Below are positions 34,463 to 42,786 of a DNA stretch of 64,000 nucleotides, piece after piece (position 1 is the stretch's first letter; every line of letters begins with the position of its first letter). The position numbers were made by a program, and so were the translations under genes. Below the pieces are notes generated by a model that had not been told where the DNA came from, searched no databases, and saw only the letters and a program-made list of their open reading frames with translations. Location: contig NZ_FSRB01000001.1 in the NCBI RefSeq assembly GCF_900129635.1, forward strand, positions 4,193,501 to 4,257,500. The letters run 5' to 3'. The stretch is from Singulisphaera sp. GP187. Lineage in GTDB: Bacteria > Planctomycetota > Planctomycetia > Isosphaerales > Isosphaeraceae.

Positions 34463-37138
34463 ATGAACAAGGTGATGATTCGCATGAACCTCTACCTTTC
34501 CCGCCTCGTCTCGATCTCGGCCGCCCTCATTGTCTCCGCCGGGCCGAACGCGATCGGCCAGGAGTCTCCTAGCGGCGTTCCCGCTCGGTCCTACCCGCCC
34601 GTCCTGCTCGAGCGCCGGCCTTCCTCGGCCGTCCCGCCTGTCCTGCGCGAGCGCCGGCCTTTCTTGGCCTTGACCGCTGATCGTGCCATCGACGCGGAGT
34701 CCACCACGTCCCCGACTTCCAACCTCCCCGAAGCCCTTGAGAGACTCGGGATCGCGAACCAGCAACTGAAGCATTCGCTCCAGCAATTGCAACTGGAGCG
34801 GTTCGCGGCCCTGAAGTCGGGGATGCCCGACGGGGCGCAGGTCCTGCGGGATGCCATCTGGCAGACGAATGAGATCCACGTCTCCTGGGAGAACCCGTCC
34901 CCCCAGACCGAGCAGGAGCGGCGGTGGGTCAAGGAGGCCGTCGAGGAGACCTGGCAGAAGGAGTGCGGCATCCGCTTCGTCGGTTGGGACGCAGCTGGGT
35001 CGGACACGACGGGCATCCGCATCCGCGTGAGCGACGAGCAACCCCACTGCGAGAGGCTGGGAAAGTACCTCGACGGCCTCAAAAATGGAATGGTTCTTAA
35101 TTTCAATTATGCAAATTGGTGCCAGGAGTGTGGCGTCGACAGGAAGAAATCCATCAAAATAATCGCCGCCCACGAGTTCGGCCACGCCCTGGGCTTCGCA
35201 CACGAGCACAACCGGGACGATCGCCCGATGTCGTGCCAGAAAGAGAAGCAGGGATCAGACGGCGATTTCTATATAACGCTATACGATCCTAGTTCAATAA
35301 TGAACTATTGTAACGAGACCTGGAACAACAACGGAAGGCTCAGCGCCGACGACATCTACGCAGCTCGAGTCCTCTACGGGAACCCCGGCACGCCGCTGGC
35401 CGCGACGCCTCCGGCCGTCGAGACGCTCGCCCCCCCGGTCGCGTCAGTGACTAATGCTCTCCCGATGGACTTGGGCGGCTGGCTGCAGGCGGAGCGGACG
35501 ATCGCGAGGGACAAGATACTCGCGAACATCCTCAGCAATGGCGCCGTGATCGCGTCGCCGTCGCGATCCAACCCGAACTACTATTATCATTGGGTCCGCG
35601 ACGCCGCGCTGACGATGGACGTCGTCGTGTCGCTCTACGCCGACGCGTCCGATGCGTCGACCCGGCGCCATTATCTCGAGCTGTTGACCAGGTATGTCAA
35701 CCTGTCGCTCGGGCTCCAGGTGACGAACAATCTCAGCACCGCGCTGAGCCGCGGAGTGGGCGAGCCCAAGTTCCACACCGACGGGTCGGCCTACAACGAC
35801 AACTGGGGCCGACCCCAGGACGACGGCCCCGCCCTGCGGGCCGCTAGCCTGTGCCGCCTCGCCCACATGCTGCTCGATCGCGGCGACGACGACCTGACAA
35901 ACTTCGTCAAAACCAAGCTCTACGACGGCCGGTTGCCGTCGAACTCGGTCATCAAACGGGACCTGGAGTACGTCTCCCATAATTGGCAACGGCCCAGCGT
36001 CGACTTGTGGGAAGAGGTGTATGGCCACCACTTCTACACTCGCATCGCCCAGCGGAGAGGCCTTAGGGAGGGGGCCAAGCTCGCAAGTCGCCTGGGCGAT
36101 CAGGCTGCCGCCGAGTGGTACAGCGCCAAGGCGGCGGAACTGGAGCGAGCGCTCCAGGACCACTGGCAGAGCGACCGCGGCTACCTCATCGCGACGTTCG
36201 ACCAGCAGGGGAAGGACTACAAGACGAGCAACCTCGACGTCTCCATCGTGTTGGGCGTGTTGCACACAAGGAGCCCGAATGACGGGTTCCTCTCGCCGAC
36301 GAACGACCATGTGCTGTCGACGGCACGGAAGCTCGCCGACGAGTTCGACTCGATGTACCGGATCAACCGGACGACGACAGATTCCTCCGGCGGCAGGCTC
36401 GGGGTCGCCATCGGCCGCTATCCCGAGGACCGATATAGCGGTAGCGGGCCCGACCAGGTCGGGGGGGGAAACCCCTGGTATCTGTGCACCGCGGCCCTGG
36501 GGGAGCTCTACTATTCTGTCGCCAACGAATGGGAGAGTAATGGTTCGCTGGCGATCACCGGCGAAAACAGCGCATTCCTGGCCGCGCTGCGGCCGACGCC
36601 GGTGACGGTCTTGCGGTCGGGCGAAACGCTCGCGCGATCCGACGCGAGATTCGGCGTCGTGCTGCGTGCCCTCCGCGAGGCGGGGGACGCGCAATTGCGT
36701 CGCGTCAAATTCCATGCTGGTGGCGATGGCTCCCTCGCGGAGCAGGTCTATCGCGAGGACGGATTCGCCAGGAGTGCGCGGGACTTGACCTGGAGCTACG
36801 CGAGCATCCTGACGGCGGCGGCGGTGCGGTCGGGGCAAGCCAGCGCCGCGCAGCCATTGACGTCCCCGCCGTCATTCGCTCCATCCCCGTTCGAGGCAAT
36901 CGGTCCAGTCCCCGAGGGGATCCCGGACTTTGCCAGGCCGCTCAACCGCGGCGGAGTCCCAGCAACGCGACTCGACGCCTCCCTGGAACGCCCGAACGCC
37001 CGCTCGGCCTCTGAGAGACCCGCCGAGGACACCGACCTGCGGAAGCGCATCTCCGACATCGAGAATGCCCTGCGTGAGTTCAAGGATGCTTACAAGGCTA
37101 AGAAGCCCAAGAAGAAGCTGAAATCCACCCCGGAATGA
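34463..37138 (+). CDS. Secreted fusion of metzincin metalloprotease and GH15 glucoamylase
   Basis: 891 aa from the ATG at 34463, which opens a signal peptide (LYLSRLVSISAALIVSAG). Residues about 110-320 are a metzincin zinc protease of M10/M12A type: zinc site HEFGHALGFAH (His237, Glu238, His241, His247), Met-turn SIMNYC (Met280), and LSADDIYAARVLYG. Residues about 338-795 are a GH15 glucoamylase: YYYHWVRDAALTMDVV, NWGRPQDDGPALRA, general acid in VDLWEEVYGHHFYT (Glu517), and base region SLAEQVY (Glu760) with SARDLTWSYASIL. The Lys-rich tail is about 20 residues. GH15 frees glucose from starch-like glucans. I know of no standard family with this pairing. It is the first gene of a six-gene run and overlaps the next by 4 bp (ATGA). 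Confidence 0.88.
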   Translation: MNKVMIRMNLYLSRLVSISAALIVSAGPNAIGQESPSGVPARSYPPVLLERRPSSAVPPVLRERRPFLALTADRAIDAESTTSPTSNLPEALERLGIANQQLKHSLQQLQLERFAALKSGMPDGAQVLRDAIWQTNEIHVSWENPSPQTEQERRWVKEAVEETWQKECGIRFVGWDAAGSDTTGIRIRVSDEQPHCERLGKYLDGLKNGMVLNFNYANWCQECGVDRKKSIKIIAAHEFGHALGFAHEHNRDDRPMSCQKEKQGSDGDFYITLYDPSSIMNYCNETWNNNGRLSADDIYAARVLYGNPGTPLAATPPAVETLAPPVASVTNALPMDLGGWLQAERTIARDKILANILSNGAVIASPSRSNPNYYYHWVRDAALTMDVVVSLYADASDASTRRHYLELLTRYVNLSLGLQVTNNLSTALSRGVGEPKFHTDGSAYNDNWGRPQDDGPALRAASLCRLAHMLLDRGDDDLTNFVKTKLYDGRLPSNSVIKRDLEYVSHNWQRPSVDLWEEVYGHHFYTRIAQRRGLREGAKLASRLGDQAAAEWYSAKAAELERALQDHWQSDRGYLIATFDQQGKDYKTSNLDVSIVLGVLHTRSPNDGFLSPTNDHVLSTARKLADEFDSMYRINRTTTDSSGGRLGVAIGRYPEDRYSGSGPDQVGGGNPWYLCTAALGELYYSVANEWESNGSLAITGENSAFLAALRPTPVTVLRSGETLARSDARFGVVLRALREAGDAQLRRVKFHAGGDGSLAEQVYREDGFARSARDLTWSYASILTAAAVRSGQASAAQPLTSPPSFAPSPFEAIGPVPEGIPDFARPLNRGGVPATRLDASLERPNARSASERPAEDTDLRKRISDIENALREFKDAYKAKKPKKKLKSTPE

Positions 37139-39231
37139 ACATGAGCACTTCTCTGCAAAGTCCTACGATGACGCGACGGCTGCTCCGGGACCACTTCCCG
37201 CCGTGGTGTACCGCCGCCACGGCGTTGTGGCTCGCGACGGGCGTCGCCCTCGCGGATGACGACCCGGCTCGCGACACCTCGCGGAATGCCAGCGAGCCGC
37301 GGTCCGCCCTGTTGGACGTGTGGGGCGATCGGAAGGAATTCGGCGCCTGGTATGTCCCACCGTTGCCCGACCCGCCGGACCGCATGCAGGCGGTGCACGT
37401 CACTCTCCTGCCCAGCGGTAAGCTCCTCATCGTGAACGGGAGCGGCTTTCGATTGAACTACTGCAAGGAGTGCGGGATGTTCAAGGAAGGCGTCGACGGG
37501 ACCAACTACGACGTGGTGAACGAGACCGCCCTATACGAGCCCCTAGCCGACCTGGAGGACAACCTCCTCTTGCCCAAGGGCAACAAGGCGGCCTTCCGCC
37601 GCATCGCCTCCCCGGCCACGGGCAGAGCCGCGCTCGAGAAGACCGTCGGCGGGGATCCGGGCGAGCCCGAGGACGCGGACGAGAGCCGGTGGGCGAACGA
37701 CCTGTTCTGCGCCGGCCACCTCCAGATGCCGGACGGCAACGTGCTGTTCGTGAGCGGTAATCGGATGAACTACCCTGGGATGCAGTTCACCGGCACCAAA
37801 TTCTCCAATATCTACGACTGGAAGACCGACACCTGGCGCGATCCGCAGCTGCTGGCCGACGGCCACTGGTATCCGACGGTCGTCGGGCTAGGCGATGGTC
37901 GCATGATGACCGTCTCGGGCTTGAAATACAGCAAGGCCGTCAAGAACCTCAACAGCTCGGTCGTCGAGTTCTTCGACTACCGCACCAGGCGTTGGACGTC
38001 GCGCGACATCGCACAGCTACCCAACAGCCCGTTCAACACGCTGATCGGGCTGCAGGAGGACGAGCGCGACCGGCTCGACCACTATCCGCGCATGGTCCCT
38101 CTCGCCGACGGTCGATTCCTCATCACGGGCGACGGGTCGGGCCACGGCAACCCGAATAGCCGGCGGACCTATTTCATGAAAATCGGCCCCCCGGCGCGGC
38201 CGAACCAGGCACCGGAGATCTCGTTCGAACTTGGGGCAGACCGTCCTTCACACCGTCGGATGTACAGCTCGGGGCTGATGGACCCGAATAGCCCCAATGG
38301 CGACTTCCTCGCGATCGGGGGGATGCTCGGCACGGAGCGGACGACGATCGGGACGGACTTTGCCCCGGTCACCAAGGCCGAGGCCGTGACCTCTGGCCTG
38401 GAACGGTTCCGTGCGCCGACGGCGGCGGCTCCCCTGGGCGGTTGGGATCTTGTCCCCCGTTTCCTGGGCGACCGACCGACGGACGCGCGGGTGATGCACC
38501 TGGCGACGATCCTGCCGACCCGCCAGTTCCTGGTCGTGGGGGGAGGCAATTTCCCATTCCAGAGGCCCGTGTTCGAGCCGCAGCTGTTCACCGCGGACCC
38601 GACCGCCCCGGGCGGTTATCGCGGGAAGCGTTTGAACCCGGGAACCCAGCCCCGCCTCTATCACAGCACGGCCCTCCTCCTGCCGGATGGACGCGTGTTC
38701 GTCGGGGGCGGGAACGCCGTCCGGGCGGCCATCGAGATCGGCGAGGACGGGCAACCCACGGAAGGCAAGCCCGTCCACCTCAACACGGTGCGCGCTCCGC
38801 ACGACAACTCGTTCACGTTCGTCGAGCGGGGCAAGTTCCACACCGTGGCCGAGATCTATCAATTCGAGATCTTCTACCCGCCCTACCTCTTCATCGACGG
38901 CCCGCGCCCGAGGATCGAGCGGGCGCCGACGTCGATCAAATACGGCGCCTCGGCGAACTTGCAGGTCGCCGACTTCGCCGCCGGGGCGGCGGGCGACAGC
39001 CGGTCGATCGTGCTGATCAAACTCGGCGCGGCGACCCATGCCTTCGACTTCGGGCAGCGGCTATTCAATATGCCGTTCCACATCAACGAGGCAACGGGCC
39101 TGGTGACGGTCCAAGCCCCGACCAACCGTCACCTTTATCCGCCGGGATACTACATGCTGTTCTGCGTCAGCGGCGCCGGCAAGCCTTCGGTCGCCAGGAT
39201 GGTGCAACTCGCGGGCAACCCATCGGACTGA
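37135..39231 (+). CDS. Secreted copper radical oxidase (galactose/glyoxal oxidase type, Kelch plus DUF1929)
   Basis: 698 aa; the ATG at 37135 overlaps the previous stop, with a second ATG at 37141. Signal peptide to about residue 40 (ALWLATGVALA). The Kelch propeller and C-terminal early-set DUF1929 domain (PPYLFIDGPRPRIERAP onward) are those of galactose oxidase-like enzymes. Residues matching the copper radical site are present: Cys192 (FCAGHLQMPDG) and Tyr246 (HWYPTV) for the Cys-Tyr cofactor, Tyr509-His510 (RLYHSTALLLPDG) and His635 (ATHAFDFGQRL). Such enzymes oxidise primary alcohols or aldehydes with O2 and release H2O2. The substrate here is probably a sugar or sugar-derived aldehyde, by context. 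Confidence 0.87.
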   Translation: MNMSTSLQSPTMTRRLLRDHFPPWCTAATALWLATGVALADDDPARDTSRNASEPRSALLDVWGDRKEFGAWYVPPLPDPPDRMQAVHVTLLPSGKLLIVNGSGFRLNYCKECGMFKEGVDGTNYDVVNETALYEPLADLEDNLLLPKGNKAAFRRIASPATGRAALEKTVGGDPGEPEDADESRWANDLFCAGHLQMPDGNVLFVSGNRMNYPGMQFTGTKFSNIYDWKTDTWRDPQLLADGHWYPTVVGLGDGRMMTVSGLKYSKAVKNLNSSVVEFFDYRTRRWTSRDIAQLPNSPFNTLIGLQEDERDRLDHYPRMVPLADGRFLITGDGSGHGNPNSRRTYFMKIGPPARPNQAPEISFELGADRPSHRRMYSSGLMDPNSPNGDFLAIGGMLGTERTTIGTDFAPVTKAEAVTSGLERFRAPTAAAPLGGWDLVPRFLGDRPTDARVMHLATILPTRQFLVVGGGNFPFQRPVFEPQLFTADPTAPGGYRGKRLNPGTQPRLYHSTALLLPDGRVFVGGGNAVRAAIEIGEDGQPTEGKPVHLNTVRAPHDNSFTFVERGKFHTVAEIYQFEIFYPPYLFIDGPRPRIERAPTSIKYGASANLQVADFAAGAAGDSRSIVLIKLGAATHAFDFGQRLFNMPFHINEATGLVTVQAPTNRHLYPPGYYMLFCVSGAGKPSVARMVQLAGNPSD

Positions 39232-39340
39232 TCGCGCGAGGGGGGTCCGCCATGCTCCGCGTCCGCGCGACGCGGGGCTCGCAGACGACGCGTGATCGTG
39301 TAGAAGTAGCTTCGAATCGTGCCCCTCAGGAGCCGCACCG

Positions 39341-40009
39341 ATGAGTACCCTTTGGCAGTACATGATCTCGACCGCCTTCCGCCGCGGGCATTACGACGGC
39401 GTGGTGACGATCCGCGAGCTGAAGAAGCGCGGGGATCACGGCCTCGGCGAATACGCCGCGCTCGACGGCGAACTCATCGTCGTCGACGGCGAATTTTACC
39501 GGGCCCGTTCGGACGGGACAATCCAAACCGCCGTCGACGACGACCCGCTCTGTTTCGCACAGGTCGCTACCCTCGGGGCGGCTGAAGAATTCGCGGCGCC
39601 CGATGGGCTGACGCTCCAGAATGTCGCGACCTCGTTCGCCGCCAGTCAGCGTACGCGGAATACGTTCTACCTGATCACCATCGAAGGGGACTTCGAAACC
39701 GTGACGACCACGGTGTTCCCGCCGCAGCAAAAGCCCTATCCGCCCCTGGCCGAGGCGAACGCTCAGGCGGTGAAATTCAGGTTCAAGCTCGAGACGGGCA
39801 AGCTCGTCGGATTTTTCTCCCCCACCTACATGAGAGACGTCGGCGTCCCTGGTTACCACCTCCACTTCCTGAACGATCAGCGGACCGGCGGCGGGCACGT
39901 CACCTCCTTCGAGCTCCGGAGCGGGCGGGTGTCGCTGCAGCCTATCGACCGGTTTTCGCTGGTGATCTCCCAGGACGAGGACTTCCTTCACGCCGACCTG
40001 GAACTCTGA
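39341..40009 (+). CDS. budA: Alpha-acetolactate decarboxylase family protein
   Basis: 222 aa with AGGAG 8-9 nt before the ATG. It matches acetolactate decarboxylase: ISTAFRRGHYDGVVTIREL, GEYAALDGELIVVDGEFYR, KLVGFFSPTYM and GVPGYHLHFLNDQRTGGGHV. The zinc ligands His173, His175 and His186 have the family spacing (2 and 11). The known reaction is 2-acetolactate to acetoin, but no acetolactate synthase or butanediol gene is nearby. Its place between sugar-oxidising enzymes suggests that it may decarboxylate or isomerise a 2-keto sugar-derived acid instead. No signal peptide, so cytoplasmic. Confidence 0.85.
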   Translation: MSTLWQYMISTAFRRGHYDGVVTIRELKKRGDHGLGEYAALDGELIVVDGEFYRARSDGTIQTAVDDDPLCFAQVATLGAAEEFAAPDGLTLQNVATSFAASQRTRNTFYLITIEGDFETVTTTVFPPQQKPYPPLAEANAQAVKFRFKLETGKLVGFFSPTYMRDVGVPGYHLHFLNDQRTGGGHVTSFELRSGRVSLQPIDRFSLVISQDEDFLHADLEL

Positions 40010-40038
40010 CGCGGGCCTCGACGGCCCAGAGGATTTTC

Positions 40039-40899
40039 ATGAAAATAGGTCTCAACCTTTATGTGTGGACGACCGAGCTCACGCGGGACTTCTATCATGT
40101 CCTCCCCGAGGTAAAGCGGCTGGGATACGACGGGATCGAGGTCCCCGTGGGAACCCAGGACGAGCGAGCCTACCGCGACATCAGTAGCCGGCTAACGGAC
40201 GCCGGCCTCCAGTGCACGTCCATCACCAACGTGGGCGCCGACGCCAACCCCGCCAGCCCCGACGCCAAGGTGCGGGCGAGGGGACTCGACCGACTCCGGA
40301 GGGCCGTCGACATGAGCTACGTCCTGGAGAGCGATAACCTCGTCGGCCCCTATTTCGCCGCCTTCGGCGTGTTCACGGGGACGGGTCCGACGAGCGACGA
40401 GCTCAAGTGGTCGGCCGACGTGATGCGCGAGGTCGCGATCCACGCGCAGCAGGCGCGGCTCACGCTCAGCATCGAGTGGCTCAATCGTTTCGAGATCTAC
40501 CTGCTCAATACGACGGCCCAGACCAGGGCATTCGTCGACTCGGTTGGCCAGTCGAACATCGGGATCCTCTACGATACGCACCACGCCCATCACGAGGAGA
40601 ACGACGTCAGGTCGGCAATCGTCAAGGATGGAGGCCCAACGATCACCCATGTCCATTTCAGCGAGAACCAGCGCGGCACCCTCGGCTCGGGGCTGGTCGC
40701 CTGGCGGGAGACGGTGGAGGCCCTCAGGCAGATCGGCTACGACGCGACAGATCGCTGGATCATGGCCGAGGCGTTCAATAAGGACGTCCCGGGACTGGCA
40801 GCCGCCGCCCACGTCTGGCGCAACTGCTTCGAGTCCCCCTCGGGATTCACGGAACATTCCATCTCTTTCATTAAACAACTTTGGGGCTACGACGGCTGA
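40039..40899 (+). CDS. Sugar phosphate isomerase/epimerase family TIM-barrel protein
   Basis: 286 aa, RBS GAGGA 6 nt before the ATG. It is an AP-endonuclease-2/xylose-isomerase-like barrel related to ketose 3-epimerases: MKIGLNLYVWTTELT, KRLGYDGIEVPV, metal ligands in LSIEWLNRFE (Glu), ILYDTHHAHHEE (Asp-His), ITHVHFSENQRG (His) and WIMAEAFN (Glu). The NRFE and SENQRG signatures fit tagatose/psicose 3-epimerases closely. It would act on a free keto-sugar in the cytoplasm. It lies 30 nt behind the decarboxylase gene and about 45 nt before the oxidase gene. Confidence 0.85.
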   Translation: MKIGLNLYVWTTELTRDFYHVLPEVKRLGYDGIEVPVGTQDERAYRDISSRLTDAGLQCTSITNVGADANPASPDAKVRARGLDRLRRAVDMSYVLESDNLVGPYFAAFGVFTGTGPTSDELKWSADVMREVAIHAQQARLTLSIEWLNRFEIYLLNTTAQTRAFVDSVGQSNIGILYDTHHAHHEENDVRSAIVKDGGPTITHVHFSENQRGTLGSGLVAWRETVEALRQIGYDATDRWIMAEAFNKDVPGLAAAAHVWRNCFESPSGFTEHSISFIKQLWGYDG

Positions 40900-40944
40900 C
40901 ACACGCGAGGCTGCGTCGTGTGCCAGTCCTTCGGAGGTCAATCC

Positions 40945-42666
40945 TTGGGGGTTACGATGAGTCGGTCCAGGAAAATCCAGAGTCCCGACGTGCTGATCAT
41001 CGGCGCCGGTCCCGCCGGCAGCACGTTCGCGCGTGTGCTGGCCCAGGCCGGGCAGAAGGTCCTGATGCTCGACGCCGGCGCCCAGTTCTCAGACCGGCCC
41101 GGCCGCGTTCTGAAAAATATGTTTAAATACCAAAGAGATCTCAACCAATTCACTTACATGATCCAGGGGCTGCTCCACCCCTTGTCGGTACCCCCGGGCG
41201 GCGGCGAGCGGAGGGAGATCGACCCAATCGCGTGGCGCCCGCCCGGCGAGGTCTACGACCCGAACCGGTTCTCGACGCGCGGGCCCATCAACACGCGTCA
41301 AAACCCCGACCGCAACCTGGACGGCGAGTCGGTGGCGTTCGGCGTGGGCGGAATGATGATGCATTGGACCGCGGCGACCCCCCGCCACCACCCGCGGCTC
41401 GAGCGGTATCGCTTCGGCGACATCAAGGCCGATCATGAACAGGATCAACGCTGGAACGCGATGTACGACGAGGCGGAGCGGCTCCTCGGCACGAACTCCA
41501 AGACGTTCGAATACTCGATCCGCAACACCATCGTCCGCGACGCGCTCGAGGCGCACTATCGCCAGCGAGGCGCGCACTTTCCCAAGAACTATGGCGTCCA
41601 GAACCTTCCGATGGCGGTCCGGCGCTCCGACGACTCGAAGAATAGCGAGTTCACGATCTACACGGGCACCGACCACATCCTGGCCGAGGTGCTCGACGAC
41701 AGCGCCCTCAGTAACAACCTCGAGATCTTGCCGGAGCACCGCGTAAAGAAGCTCCGGCTCAAGGGAGGTCGCGTCGACGGTGCCGAGGTCGAGGACCTGA
41801 TGGCCGGCGAGCGGTATGAAATACGAGCCCGGCAATTCGTCGTCGCCTGCGGCGCCGTGATGAGCGCCTACGTCCTATGGAACTCGGGCATCAAGCTCCC
41901 TGCCCTCGGCCGTTACATCATCGAGCATCCCATCGCCTTCTGTCAGATCGTCCTCCGCCAGGAGATCATCGACTCCATCAGGGAGAACCCGGAGTTCCGA
42001 CCGAAAGTGGAGCAGCAGGGGGAGCGCGACCGCCGCGCCTGCGAGGCGTCCGGCGCTGGGGGAACGGCAGCGGCCGGGCCGGCCGACGCCCCCATCGACC
42101 CGCTGCCGATCCCCATGGACGACCCCCCGCCGAACATCTGGATCCCCGTCTCGGACGATCGGCCATGGCACTGCCAGATCCACAAGGACGCCTTCCATTA
42201 CGGGGCGCTCCCGCCCGGGATCGACGACCGCTTGATCGTCGACCTTCGCTGGTTCGCCCTGCTCGAACCCCGGGCGGAGAACCGCGTCCGGTTCGAGAGG
42301 GACAACTTCACCGCGTTCGGCACCGCACAGCCCACATTCGAATTCGAGCTGAGTAACACGGAACGGCAGCGGATGCACGACATGATGGACGACATGTTGG
42401 GCGCCGCGAGCTCGCTCGGCGCGTTCCTCCCCGGCACCGAACCGAGATTCATGCCCAAGGGCCTGGCGCTCCACATCCAGGGCACGACGCGCATGGGGAC
42501 CGATCCGGCGACCTCAGTGGTGGACGAGCACCTGCGCGTCCACGGCGTGGACAACCTGTTTGTCGGGGGCAACGGCGTCATCCCCACGGGCAACGCCTCC
42601 AACCCGACGCTCACCAACGTGGCCCTGGCCCTGCGCTCGGCCCGGCACATGCTGCACGATAGCTGA
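40945..42666 (+). CDS. Pyranose 2-oxidase-like GMC flavoprotein oxidoreductase
   Basis: I place the start at a TTG (40945) because a perfect GGAGGT lies 6 nt upstream; the ATG at 40957 (578 aa) is the alternative and gives the numbering here. FAD-binding VLIIGAGPAGSTFARVL is at the N-terminus. GVGGMMMHWTAATPRHH matches the pyranose 2-oxidase motif whose His carries covalent FAD (His136). The catalytic pair fits His506 (GLALHIQGTTRMG) and Asn549 (GNASNPTLTN). Pyranose 2-oxidase turns D-glucose into 2-dehydroglucose with H2O2; C-glycoside 3-oxidases are close relatives, so regioselectivity is open. There is no Tat or Sec signal, so it seems cytoplasmic. Confidence 0.85.
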   Translation: MGVTMSRSRKIQSPDVLIIGAGPAGSTFARVLAQAGQKVLMLDAGAQFSDRPGRVLKNMFKYQRDLNQFTYMIQGLLHPLSVPPGGGERREIDPIAWRPPGEVYDPNRFSTRGPINTRQNPDRNLDGESVAFGVGGMMMHWTAATPRHHPRLERYRFGDIKADHEQDQRWNAMYDEAERLLGTNSKTFEYSIRNTIVRDALEAHYRQRGAHFPKNYGVQNLPMAVRRSDDSKNSEFTIYTGTDHILAEVLDDSALSNNLEILPEHRVKKLRLKGGRVDGAEVEDLMAGERYEIRARQFVVACGAVMSAYVLWNSGIKLPALGRYIIEHPIAFCQIVLRQEIIDSIRENPEFRPKVEQQGERDRRACEASGAGGTAAAGPADAPIDPLPIPMDDPPPNIWIPVSDDRPWHCQIHKDAFHYGALPPGIDDRLIVDLRWFALLEPRAENRVRFERDNFTAFGTAQPTFEFELSNTERQRMHDMMDDMLGAASSLGAFLPGTEPRFMPKGLALHIQGTTRMGTDPATSVVDEHLRVHGVDNLFVGGNGVIPTGNASNPTLTNVALALRSARHMLHDS

Positions 42667-42786
42667 CTGCGCGCCAGCCGTGGGACCGGCGACTCTCTGA
42701 CACACCTCAAGGGTGGAGTCGGCGGCGGCGTCTCGACACTCGAAACGACCCAAGGTGAGACCGTTGGCCAGATTCAAGGGCGAGCC

